NCBI GenBank assembly: GCA_015063305.1
Contig: SVUJ01000014.1
Coordinates: 1 to 48,105 of the forward strand
Source of the DNA: Oscillospiraceae bacterium
GTDB lineage: Bacteria; Bacillota; Clostridia; Oscillospirales; CAG-272
Length of the DNA: 48,105 nt
Direction of reading: 5' to 3'
The notes under the pieces are model-generated. The model searched no databases. It was not told the origin of the DNA and worked only from the letters and a program-made list of their open reading frames with translations. Positions 13,496 through 21,047 of this stretch are shown one piece after another; position 1 is the stretch's first letter, and each line of letters begins with the position of its first letter. A program made the translations under genes and the position numbers.

Positions 13496-15748
13496 TCACA
13501 ATTCTATCTTATTATACCTAACCCCCAAGGTGTCACACAGGTCGCACTCTCTGTTGTGACAGCTAAAGAGCACACATTGGTTTCCTTCGTCCACGAATTT
13601 TGAGATGACCTCAAGGACCGCCGAGGCTCTTTTATCGTCGAGCATCGAGAGGCTTTCGTCCATAAAGAAGGGCACTTCGGTCTTGAACACGTTCTTTATA
13701 AGCGCCAGACGGAGGGCGATATACACGGCATCGTAAGTTCCCGTGCTAAGCATTCCCACGGCTCTTTCCTTGCCCGAAAGCTCAACTCCCACCTCAAATT
13801 CTCCCGACAGGAATACGTCGGAATATTTTCCGCCGCTTATCCGGGCTATCAGCTCGCCCGCGCTCGCGCGGACGGCGGGGGCAAAGTTGTTTCTCATATC
13901 GGTATAGGCTTCCTCTACGGCGCGATACGCCCTGTCGAGCACGGCGTACTTCTCGCTACACTCGGAAAGCTCGGCTTCAAGCTTCTCTCTTTCCGCCCCG
14001 AGAGCTTCAAGCTCTTCGCGCAATCTCTCGGCGCGGTCTATCTTTATACCAAGAGCGCTCAGCTCCGCCTCTATCCTCTTCAGCTCGGCGCGCGCCGACT
14101 CGCACTCCGCCTCTGCTACTCCCTCGCTCACAAGCTCGCTTCTGTCGAGATCCGCGGGGACTGAGGCTATCAGCTCACGCTCGTCGTAAGCCCCAAGCAG
14201 CTTCTCGTCACGCTCGGCAAATCTCTCCTTGAGGAATACGCTTCTCTCAAGGTCGCCGTGCTGCTTGAGATAAGCAAGAATATCATTTATCAGCTCTTCA
14301 AGCGCGGCTTCGAGGTCGCCTCGCGGCTCTCTGCCATATTCGGAGAGCTTTTTTGTTGCCTCGGCAACGGCAAAATCAAGGCTCTGCTTTGCGTTAGCCT
14401 TTGCCCTGAGTACCGTTTCCTTTTCGCTGTCATATTCGCACTTACAAGCAAAGGAGTACTCAACTCTTTCCTTATAATCGTTCCGTCCAAGTCCGAGCGC
14501 CTTAAGCTCTCTTTGCGCCCGATTTTTGCGCTTCAGCGAGATAATGAATAAAACAAGCGCCGTTACCAGCAAAAGTCCCGCGCCGCCAATCGCGGCTATA
14601 CGCGCGCCGAGCATCGGCAATATCCAATACGCAGGTATCGCCAACACGCCCACCGCGCCAAGCACCAAAGAGGTTACAGACAGCGCCCTCGCGCCCCTGT
14701 ACGCCGAGGATATCCTTGCAATAAAGCTATCCTTCTCCTCTTTTACGGCTATAGCATCGGCAAGGGCGATAGCCTCGGTGTCGGCATTTGGCAGTTCAAT
14801 ATCGATATCAAGACTTGCGTTGTATTCTCTTTTCCTCTGCCCAAGCAGACGAAGTGTCTGCCTTATCACGGCAAGCTCCTCGGCATCGGGATTGAGGTTG
14901 CCAAGGGCATTTTCGCTCTCGAGTGCCGTCAGCTTTTCCCTCTCCGCGCGAAGATTTTCCTTAAGCTCGCGCAGCGCCGCGAAGCGGTCTATGAGCTTTA
15001 CGGCAGACAGCGCTTTTCTCTTTTCATCTGCCATAACGCACCTTGCCTCTGCCGCACTTTTGGCTTCGGCAAGAGCCATAAATCTCTCGCTCTGTTCAGC
15101 GCCGAGACGAAGCTCGGCTTCAAGCTCTGCCGCGCGCATTTTTATTTCGGCAAGTCTTTCGGATATCTGCCCCAAAAGTCCACCCTCTCCGCGCTCGTGG
15201 CGGTATTGCTTTTTCGCCTCCCTGAGAAGTGAGAGGACTTTTTCTCCGTCAACGCTCTCGTCGGCGGTGAGAGAAAGATTTGAAAGTGTTGAGGAGACCT
15301 TCTCCCCATTTATATTTGCGGTTCTGGTCTGTCCGCACCACAGGCAGCTCTCAAAGGTTTCTTTAGACACACCGAAAAAGACCTCCCCCGGCTCTTCTCC
15401 GACAAACACCCTCTCGGAGCTTCCAAGGTCGGTTACAGTCGCCTCCGAGCTTGAGGTCCTTCTGATATTGGTGCGCTCGATGCGGTATCTCTTGCCCTCG
15501 TGCTCTATCTCCATACTTCCCTCGGCGCGCATCGACGACCAGCTCAGCGAGCGGTCCTTGTCATAGGCAGAGGGAGAATTTTTCGAGCTTCTTTTGTTAA
15601 GCCCGTAAAGGAGATAGGTGACGAAGAGCAATATAGTGCTCTTCCCCGACTCGTTATCTCCCCTTATTATCGTAAACGGCTCTGAGAGCTCCACGCGGAG
15701 ATCTCGCAGAGCGCCGAATTCTGTTATATTTAACGAAAGTATCTTCAC
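13496..15748 (-). CDS. YhaN/SbcC-like ATPase with a membrane hairpin in its coiled coil
   Basis: A 750-residue SMC/Rad50-type ATPase. Walker A is GDNESGKST (residues 30-38), the signature is LSTGTYDAVYIALRLAL (about 665), and Walker B is FFMDESLSMLDD (about 690-703). Long coiled-coil arms (about 180-345 and 410-650) flank two hydrophobic helices (about 352-405: LSVTSLVLGAVGVLAIPAYW, then GGAGLLLVTALVLFIISL) where SbcC has its zinc hook; I see no CxxC hook. This matches B. subtilis YhaN rather than canonical SbcC. It likely works with the upstream nuclease (12-base gap) in DNA-end processing, possibly at the membrane. Confidence 0.85.
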   Translation of the reverse strand: MKILSLNITEFGALRDLRVELSEPFTIIRGDNESGKSTILLFVTYLLYGLNKRSSKNSPSAYDKDRSLSWSSMRAEGSMEIEHEGKRYRIERTNIRRTSSSEATVTDLGSSERVFVGEEPGEVFFGVSKETFESCLWCGQTRTANINGEKVSSTLSNLSLTADESVDGEKVLSLLREAKKQYRHERGEGGLLGQISERLAEIKMRAAELEAELRLGAEQSERFMALAEAKSAAEARCVMADEKRKALSAVKLIDRFAALRELKENLRAEREKLTALESENALGNLNPDAEELAVIRQTLRLLGQRKREYNASLDIDIELPNADTEAIALADAIAVKEEKDSFIARISSAYRGARALSVTSLVLGAVGVLAIPAYWILPMLGARIAAIGGAGLLLVTALVLFIISLKRKNRAQRELKALGLGRNDYKERVEYSFACKCEYDSEKETVLRAKANAKQSLDFAVAEATKKLSEYGREPRGDLEAALEELINDILAYLKQHGDLERSVFLKERFAERDEKLLGAYDERELIASVPADLDRSELVSEGVAEAECESARAELKRIEAELSALGIKIDRAERLREELEALGAEREKLEAELSECSEKYAVLDRAYRAVEEAYTDMRNNFAPAVRASAGELIARISGGKYSDVFLSGEFEVGVELSGKERAVGMLSTGTYDAVYIALRLALIKNVFKTEVPFFMDESLSMLDDKRASAVLEVISKFVDEGNQCVLFSCHNRECDLCDTLGVRYNKIEL

Positions 15749-15760
15749 TTTAGCACCTCG

Positions 15761-16879
15761 TCATCTTATATCTCGTCTGTCTATGGCATACAGCGCGACC
15801 TTGAGCGCCTGCGCGGCTATTTTGCGAACCTTTGGGTCGGAACTTTCGAGCTCGGCTCTGAGCTTTTTATATACCGCGCCGCGAAGTGTGGGGTCGCGCT
15901 CAAGCTCCGCCACGTCAATGCGCGGAAATGTTTCGTCCTCTATCTCGACAAGCATAAGCTCCTTTGATATCCCCCCGCGCAAAAAGCTCTTGTCGGGGGT
16001 GAAGCTCATATCCACCTCTCCCGTCAACGTCAGCCTCAGGGCGGTATTCTCATCAAACCCCTCGGTACGGATATATTCTCTCACGCGTTCAAGCAAAGAG
16101 GTGTCATCGGATATACCGCTTATATCAAGCGTTCGGCAAAGATATCTGCGCTCGGCAAAAATTATCCTCTCGGCGCTCTTTACCCTGCCGTCTTCGATAA
16201 TAACGCTCATCGCGCCGCCAAGCTCCTGCTCGTCAAAGGCTCTTCCCTCGGGACAGCCGCTATAGGCGATAACGCTATCCCCCTCGTAAATTATTCTGTC
16301 GAAATTATGAATGTGTCCAAGCGCCGCGTAGGCAAATCCGCACTCGGCAATATCCTTTCTCAAAAGGGGCGCGGAGCGCGAGAGGGGAGAGTCAAGCTCG
16401 GCGTGAGCGCAAAGAATGCCAACACCGTCGAGCGCGGGTCTTTGAAATCCCTCAAGCGGATCTTTTTCATAGGTATTGGAAGCAGTAAAGGCATACCCCG
16501 AGACCCAGAGCCCAAGCTCCTCAAGCTCGAATACCTGAATTTCTTCCGAACTGAAAACGTAGACGTTCTCGGGAAGCTTTTGCTTGAAATATATGGGTGT
16601 GCGAAGATACGGATCGTGATTTCCGGGCGAGATCACAACGGGACACTCAAGCGCGGAAAATGCTTTTATCACGCACTCCTCGGTTTCGGGAGAGGGATTT
16701 GTGGTATCAAAAAGGTCGCCGCTTATGAGCAAAAGATCAAAGGCGTTCTCCTTTACGTATCTCATCATCTTTTCAAATATTTCGCGCTGATGGCGTCTTG
16801 CCGCCACTCGCTCCGAATGCGTCATACGGCCAAACGGGCTGTCAAGATGTATATCGGCGGTATGAAATATCTTTATCAT
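15761..16879 (-). CDS. YhaO/SbcD-like calcineurin-type DNA exonuclease
   Basis: A 372-residue metallophosphoesterase, Mre11/SbcD fold. Metal motifs in order: DIHLDSP (Asp9, His11), GDLFD (about 55), GNHDP (about 86), CAHAEL and LGHIHNF (His-x-His). The C-terminal 130 or so residues form the capping domain (ISGISDDTSLLERVREYI...). It is the first gene of a two-gene unit with the YhaN-like ATPase and is probably its nuclease partner in double-strand-end repair. A minus-strand promoter (TTGCGT 16944-16939, 17 bp, TAAAAT 16921-16916) lies just upstream. Confidence 0.87.
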   Translation of the reverse strand: MIKIFHTADIHLDSPFGRMTHSERVAARRHQREIFEKMMRYVKENAFDLLLISGDLFDTTNPSPETEECVIKAFSALECPVVISPGNHDPYLRTPIYFKQKLPENVYVFSSEEIQVFELEELGLWVSGYAFTASNTYEKDPLEGFQRPALDGVGILCAHAELDSPLSRSAPLLRKDIAECGFAYAALGHIHNFDRIIYEGDSVIAYSGCPEGRAFDEQELGGAMSVIIEDGRVKSAERIIFAERRYLCRTLDISGISDDTSLLERVREYIRTEGFDENTALRLTLTGEVDMSFTPDKSFLRGGISKELMLVEIEDETFPRIDVAELERDPTLRGAVYKKLRAELESSDPKVRKIAAQALKVALYAIDRRDIR

Positions 16880-16915
16880 ATCTGTCGCTCGCTTTCGTTT
16901 TCATTCTTCAAATAC

Positions 16916-16944
16916 ATTTTAACACATTTATCTGCGTTACGCAA
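16916..16944 (-). promoter_or_regulatory. Promoter of the YhaO-YhaN unit
   Basis: Minus-strand TTGCGT, 17-bp spacer, TAAAAT. Confidence 0.5.
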
Positions 16945-17007
16945 GAAGGACTTTTTGCATAGACTGATAAAAAGCTCACAGAGCAAAAGAAAAGATTGGA
17001 GAATATT

Positions 17008-17577
17008 ATGCTTTTTGAGATCCCCTATAACCGCGAGCGCGCCGTTGAATACGCAAGGCGCTGGGCGCTCACCCGCAACCCGCTCTTTCTCGATTTCACA
17101 GGCAGAGGCGGAGATTGCACGAGCTTCGTGTCACAATGCGTCTTTGCGGGGTGCGGCGTGATGAATTTTACCCCTACCTTCGGGTGGTATTACAGGTCGT
17201 CCGAGGACAGAGCGCCCGCGTGGGCGGGAGTGGACGAATTTTTTGATTTTATAACAGGCGCGCCGCAGTTCAGAGCGGCAAACGGCGGCACAGGGCCGCA
17301 GGGCATCGACGTGATGGACGGAAGAATAATAGAGATAGGCGACGTTATACAGCTTGCGAATGACAGCGGAGAATTTTATCATTCGCTGATAATAAGCGGA
17401 TTTACCGACAACGACATTCTGGTGTGCGCCCACTCGGACGACGCGCTCGACCGCCCTATATCAACGTATAATTATGCCTCGCTCAGAGTTATCCACATAG
17501 AAAAAGCGGTGCTGAGCATCAACACCGACAAATATTTTGAAGACCTCATAAACGGCACAGCCATATCTTCTTTGTGA
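17008..17577 (+). CDS. Amidase-domain (NlpC/P60-like, Amidase_6 type) protein
   Basis: A 189-residue protein that is almost entirely one domain. YNRERAVEYARRWAL, NPLFLDF, GGDCTSFVSQCVFAG (presumed nucleophile Cys in GGDC) and a later FYHSLIISGF (catalytic His) follow the putative amidase domain usually seen on clostridial peptidoglycan-associated proteins. There is no signal peptide or membrane helix, so it acts in the cytosol or mother cell, or leaves by another route. ATG 17008 is chosen for the GGAGA 5-8 bases upstream. It is monocistronic, with a terminator right behind it. The cell-wall substrate is inferred. Confidence 0.8.
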   Translation: MLFEIPYNRERAVEYARRWALTRNPLFLDFTGRGGDCTSFVSQCVFAGCGVMNFTPTFGWYYRSSEDRAPAWAGVDEFFDFITGAPQFRAANGGTGPQGIDVMDGRIIEIGDVIQLANDSGEFYHSLIISGFTDNDILVCAHSDDALDRPISTYNYASLRVIHIEKAVLSINTDKYFEDLINGTAISSL

Positions 17578-17584
17578 GAGAGGT

Positions 17585-17616
17585 AAGGGGGAACTTTTTA
17601 TAAAAAGTTCCCCCTT
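17585..17616. terminator. Bidirectional terminator
   Basis: AAGGGGGAACTTTTT pairs with AAAAAGTTCCCCCTT. It is shared by the amidase-domain gene (+) and the UPF0340 gene (-). Confidence 0.85.
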
Positions 17617-17631
17617 GCTATCTTTCCCTTA

Positions 17632-18168
17632 TCAATATATCGCTCTTTCGCCGCCTATGTATTTCGGACGTGTACGCGCACACAAGATCTGCGCCTCGCC
17701 GATCTTCGATATCGAAAGTCTTACAGGCACGGCAACGTCGCGCAGGTGCATACCTATAAGCGTTCCGCCGATATCCATTCCCGCGTGCGCCTTGATATGC
17801 TCAAGCGCCACAGGGTCTGCAAATCCGCCGTATGCCGAGGTAGCGAACGACCCGCCCGCCTTCGGCTGGGGCTTTACGGCAACTATCTCGTATCCATACC
17901 TCTCGGCGCACTCTCTTTCAACTATAAGCGCTCTGTTCAGATGCTCACAGCACTGCGCGGCAAGATATATGCCCTTCTCCTTGAGGATAGGATAAACCGT
18001 GTCAAACACAGCCTTCGCCGCCTCAAAGGTCGAGCCCTTGCCTATGGTATCTCCCATTATCTCGGAGGACGAGCAGCCTATAACGAATATATCTCCCGCC
18101 TTAAGTCCCGCCGCGTCAAGCAGCTCGGTTATTGCCGTATAAGCGGCTTTTTTTATTTCTTCATACAT
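17632..18168 (-). CDS. UPF0340 / TIGR01440 family protein (YwlG-like)
   Basis: A 178-residue soluble protein. Recognisable family blocks are GDIFVIGCSSSEIMGDTIGKGS, LAAQCCEHLNRALIVE, GGSFATSAYGGFADPVALEHIKAHAGMDIGGTLIGMHLR and the C-terminal VPVRLSISKIGEA. The biochemical function of the family is not known. The length matches the family. It follows the DUF2156 gene by 16 bases and is co-transcribed with it. Confidence 0.88.
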   Translation of the reverse strand: MYEEIKKAAYTAITELLDAAGLKAGDIFVIGCSSSEIMGDTIGKGSTFEAAKAVFDTVYPILKEKGIYLAAQCCEHLNRALIVERECAERYGYEIVAVKPQPKAGGSFATSAYGGFADPVALEHIKAHAGMDIGGTLIGMHLRDVAVPVRLSISKIGEAQILCARTRPKYIGGERAIY

Positions 18169-18184
18169 ATCTGTTTTCTCCTGC

Positions 18185-19063
18185 CTATTCTTTCTTTTTT
18201 AAAGAAGCTCTCAGATGATATTTCGGTAGCATATACAAGGGGTGATAGGAAAGCTTTGAGATCCTCAGCCCCGCGTCTCCGCAGTCCTCTTCCCTATTTA
18301 TATAAAGCGCGTTGTGGGCATACTTCTCGGCAAAGCACTTCACTATCTTGGGATATACTCCGTTATAGGCGGTATCCGCCTTTTCAGTGTGGATTATCAG
18401 CGTGTCGCCAACGATCTCGCCGATAGAAAATCCGACAACCTTGCCCTCGACCCTCAACACGCCCGTCAGTTGCCCGTAAGCTCCGAGATTGTCGAGCTGC
18501 TCCTCAAGGTGGGCGCGCTCATATACCGCGTCCTCGGATATCCCCTCGCCGATACTGTCAAAATACTCACCGATAAACGCCTTCACGTCCTCGATGTCGC
18601 TCTCTTTTATCTCGTCAAAGGACACATCGCTATAAAGCTTGTTGAACTTGTTTATGTGATTTCTCTGACCGCAATATCTCTTGCCCTTAAGCTCGGCGAT
18701 ATCGGCGGCGCAGTAAATATAATCGTCCCAGTCCCTTGAGTTCTCGGGCGCTGTCGCCTCATATCGCTCGGCTATATACTCGGCTTCCTTAAGTGTAAGA
18801 CAGCTGAACAGAGCCGCCCCGCCCTCGCGCGATATCACCTTATCTATGAGCGCGGAATTAGTCCCGCAGTAATAGCTGACGGTGTCATCCATATTACCGA
18901 ATCGCAGAGCTATCCCACCCTCGCCCACATAATAGGATATATCGTAATAATCGCGCCAGAAAACGAGATTTGCGGGGGATATGTCACATATCCTGCCGCA
19001 ATATCCCTCAAGCTCACGCCTCAAAATCTCAAGGTCCTCAAGACCTATCCTCTTAAAATCCAT
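18185..19063 (-). CDS. DUF2156 (phosphatidylglycerol lysyltransferase C-terminal-like, GNAT-fold) protein
   Basis: A 292-residue soluble protein. The central and C-terminal part holds the family marks KGKRYCGQRNHINKF, LTGVLRVEGKVVGFSIGE, and NREEDCGDAGLRISKLSYHP (about 262-281), the segment found in MprF-like aminoacyl transferases. There are no membrane helices, so it is the stand-alone cytosolic form common in Clostridia, whose acceptor is unknown. It is the first gene of a two-gene unit with UPF0340, expressed from a strong promoter (19128-19100). Confidence 0.83.
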   Translation of the reverse strand: MDFKRIGLEDLEILRRELEGYCGRICDISPANLVFWRDYYDISYYVGEGGIALRFGNMDDTVSYYCGTNSALIDKVISREGGAALFSCLTLKEAEYIAERYEATAPENSRDWDDYIYCAADIAELKGKRYCGQRNHINKFNKLYSDVSFDEIKESDIEDVKAFIGEYFDSIGEGISEDAVYERAHLEEQLDNLGAYGQLTGVLRVEGKVVGFSIGEIVGDTLIIHTEKADTAYNGVYPKIVKCFAEKYAHNALYINREEDCGDAGLRISKLSYHPLYMLPKYHLRASLKKKE

Positions 19064-19099
19064 AAATCGAAACGATCCTTCTTCTTATCTACAGTATAC

Positions 19100-19128
19100 A
19101 TTATAATTATTATATCCTGATTTGTCAA
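19100..19128 (-). promoter_or_regulatory. Promoter of the DUF2156-UPF0340 unit
   Basis: Minus-strand TTGACA (19128-19123), 17 bp, TATAAT (19105-19100). Confidence 0.8.
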
Positions 19129-19144
19129 CACAAAAAGCTCCTTA

Positions 19145-19173
19145 TTGACAAAGATAGCGGGTGCGGTTATAAT
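19145..19173 (+). promoter_or_regulatory. Promoter of luxS-mtnN
   Basis: Consensus TTGACA (19145-19150), 17-bp spacer, TATAAT (19168-19173). It is divergent from the promoter at 19100-19128. Confidence 0.85.
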
Positions 19174-19196
19174 ATATTTAAACTATGGAGGATATT

Positions 19197-19658
19197 ATGG
19201 AAAGAATACAAAGCTTTTGCGTTGACCACGACTATATAACCGAGGGGATATACATCTCCCGTATCGACGGAGATATCACCACCTTTGATATGCGAACCAG
19301 AAAGCCCAACTGCGGCGACTATATGGATAATCTCACTATGCACTCGCTTGAGCATATGTTTGCCACCTATATAAGAAATTCCGAAATAGGAGATCGCGTG
19401 ATATATTTCGGACCTATGGGTTGCAGAACGGGATTTTATCTGCTCACACGCGATATCTCGCCCGACACAGTACTTTGCGAGGTGCTTTCGGTGCTCGAAA
19501 AAATATCCGCCCACGAGGGGGAGATGTTCGGCGCTACGCGCAAGGAGTGCGGAAACTACCGCGAGCTCGATATAAACGCCGCGCGCAAAGAAGCGGCAAG
19601 ATATCTTGCGGTGCTGAGCGGGAAGAAAAACGATTTTGTATATCCCGAGGGAGAGTGA
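19197..19658 (+). CDS. luxS: S-ribosylhomocysteine lyase (LuxS)
   Basis: A 153-residue metalloenzyme that splits S-ribosylhomocysteine into homocysteine and DPD, the AI-2 precursor. The metal site is visible as His49-x-x-Glu52-His53 (MHSLEHMFATYIRN) plus the Cys in KECGNYRELD. The catalytic Cys76 lies in FGPMGCRTGFYLL. ATG 19197 is preferred over the ATG at 19185 because that one lies inside the Shine-Dalgarno (TATGGAGG). mtnN follows 4 bases after the stop, giving a complete S-adenosylhomocysteine recycling pair. AI-2 signalling itself is not shown by the sequence. Confidence 0.93.
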   Translation: MERIQSFCVDHDYITEGIYISRIDGDITTFDMRTRKPNCGDYMDNLTMHSLEHMFATYIRNSEIGDRVIYFGPMGCRTGFYLLTRDISPDTVLCEVLSVLEKISAHEGEMFGATRKECGNYRELDINAARKEAARYLAVLSGKKNDFVYPEGE

Positions 19659-19662
19659 GAAA

Positions 19663-20346
19663 ATGATAGGAATAATAGGAGCTATGAAAATAGAGGTCGA
19701 TTCTCTTAAAAGAGAGATGACCGAGGTGAGTACAGAAACTGTAAGCGGCATCGAGTTCGTGAGCGGAAAGCTTTACGGCAAGGACGCCGTTGTAGCGCAG
19801 TGCGGAATAGGCAAAGTGTTTGCCGCCCTCTGTGCCCAGACGATGATACTCAGATATAAGATAGACGCGCTGATAAACACGGGCGTTGGCGGAACGCTCT
19901 CGGACGAGCTTAGCATTGGCGATATCGCCGTATCCACCGCCTGCGTACAGCACGATATGGACACCTCGCCGCTCGGCGACCCCGTGGGTCTGATATCGGG
20001 AATAAACGTAATAGAGCTGCCCGCCGACAAGGCGCTTTGCGATAGCGTTTGCGCCGCGGCATCGGAGCTTGGCATAAACCACCGCAGAGGAATTATCGCC
20101 TCGGGCGATTGCTTCGTAAGTGGCGCGGAGAAAAAGGCGTTTATCAAGGACACGTTTGGAGCGATCGCGTGTGAGATGGAAGGCGCGGCAATAGCGCAGG
20201 TCTGCTATGTGAATAAAGTGCCGTTTGCGGTAGTGAGAGCGATATCCGACAGCGCCGACGGCTCTGCCGAAATGGATTACGGCGAGTTTTCAAAGCTCGC
20301 GGCAGAAAATTCCGCAAAGGTTATAAAGTTGATATGTAATCGATAA
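19663..20346 (+). CDS. mtnN: 5'-methylthioadenosine/S-adenosylhomocysteine nucleosidase
   Basis: A 227-residue purine-nucleosidase fold enzyme that removes adenine from S-adenosylhomocysteine and methylthioadenosine, making the substrate of LuxS. Motifs: MIGIIGAMKIEVD at the N-terminus, NTGVGGTLS, GDCFVSG, ACEMEGAAIAQVC (substrate-binding Glu), and VRAISDSAD with the catalytic Asp. ATG 19663 is 4 bases after the luxS stop, with GAGAGTGAG as ribosome-binding site, so the two are coupled. The expected hairpin terminator behind it is broken (see 20355). Confidence 0.93.
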   Translation: MIGIIGAMKIEVDSLKREMTEVSTETVSGIEFVSGKLYGKDAVVAQCGIGKVFAALCAQTMILRYKIDALINTGVGGTLSDELSIGDIAVSTACVQHDMDTSPLGDPVGLISGINVIELPADKALCDSVCAAASELGINHRRGIIASGDCFVSGAEKKAFIKDTFGAIACEMEGAAIAQVCYVNKVPFAVVRAISDSADGSAEMDYGEFSKLAAENSAKVIKLICNR

Positions 20347-20354
20347 AGATAGTT

Positions 20355-20377
20355 AAGGGGGAACTTTTTATAAAAAG
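20355..20377 (+). terminator. Broken terminator hairpin behind mtnN (3' arm lost)
   Basis: The segment is the 5' arm and loop of the AAGGGGGAACTTTTTATAAAAAG terminator found intact at 13452, 17585 and 37077. The 3' arm TTCCCCCTT is missing: from 20377 the sequence switches to a GTCGG...CCGAC repeat that also occurs at 23866. Confidence 0.7.
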
Positions 20378-20608
20378 GTCGGTAGTCCCGACAGCCAAGC
20401 TTCGGGGGAGTCCGCCTTAATCGTTTATCCCGCCCCGAGATTCTTCGGTGCGCCTTTTCCTCGTTGTCATTCTCGAACGAAGTGAAGAATCTCGAGGAAA
20501 AGGCTTCCTCAAGAATGACGGCGGGGCGGGTATGACCCGCGGCAACAGATCGGGGTAGTTCACCTTAATGATTTATCCCCACCCGATGGTGAGGTTTTGC
20601 TTGTTATA
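20377..20608. repeat. Intergenic repeats (GTCGG-CCGAC type and GTCATTCT...AGAATCTC palindrome)
   Basis: It starts with GTCGGTAGTCCCGACAGCC and the words CAAGCTTCGGGG and AGTCCGCCTTAATC, repeated at 23866-23925 and, degenerate, at 32480-32580. Inside lies a palindromic element (GAGATTCTTC...GAAGAATCTC) around 20440-20510. No gene seen. Confidence 0.6.
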
Positions 20609-20715
20609 GGCTCTCCCTATGGGAGAGCTCCCGCGATAGCGGGTGAGAGGGCATTTGAAAATATTCACCCTCTCCGTCACTCCTTCGTCGTGCCACCTCT
20701 CCCAGAGTGAGAGGC
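20609..20715. repeat. Palindromic interspersed repeat, GGCTCTCCC type
   Basis: The ends GGCTCTCCCTATGGGAGAG and CTCTCCCAGAGTGAGAGGC are inverted. Inside are CCCGCGATAGCGGGTGAGAGGG and ACCCTCTCCGTCACTCCTTC. It is related in layout to the family at 24106, 32686, 41051 and 47399. Confidence 0.7.
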
Positions 20716-20750
20716 TTTGGGTAATATGACATTTGATTTTCTAATTTATA

Positions 20751-20797
20751 GCCTTCTCCTGTGGGAGAAGGGGGACCACGGAGTGGTGGATGAGGAG
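20751..20797. repeat. Palindromic repeat, CCTTCTCC type (half copy)
   Basis: GCCTTCTCCTGTGGGAGAAGG followed by GGACCACGGAGTGGTGGATG. The full-length inverted version is at 32964-33081, and another half copy is at 40840-40885. Confidence 0.65.
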
Positions 20798-20994
20798 TTT
20801 TTTCTGCGGCAGCAAGGCACCGCCCTACGGTTTGTGGGTAGAATTTGATTTTCTATTTTATGTGTTGCTTGTTTGTTTGTATCTCGGGGCGTCGGGGACG
20901 CCGGTCCCTACAATGGTGCGGGAGGCTAATAGCCTCCCGAAAAATAAACAAATAAGCAAAACATAAATTAGAAAACCCAACGTCACCAAAAATT

Positions 20995-21017
20995 GCCCCT
21001 CGGCTAAACCGAGGGGC
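20995..21017 (-). terminator. Terminator of the first metallo-beta-lactamase lipoprotein gene
   Basis: GCCCCTCGG and CCGAGGGGC stem with T-rich tract on the minus-strand side (AATTTTT). The same stem follows the second paralogue at 27689. Confidence 0.8.
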
Positions 21018-21047
21018 TTTAATTTGTTTTGTTTGTGTTGTACTATC

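Noticed and set aside
14526-15566. Long open frames opposite real genes (also 33150-34169, 34226-35383, 21360-22775, 8822-9769)
   Set aside because: They lack ribosome-binding sites and family motifs and lie exactly antisense to genes with clear domains. Long open antisense frames are expected from the codon use of this genome.
19197-20346. Quorum-sensing locus
   Set aside because: luxS-mtnN is fully explained by S-adenosylhomocysteine recycling. No AI-2 receptor or Lsr genes are in the window.
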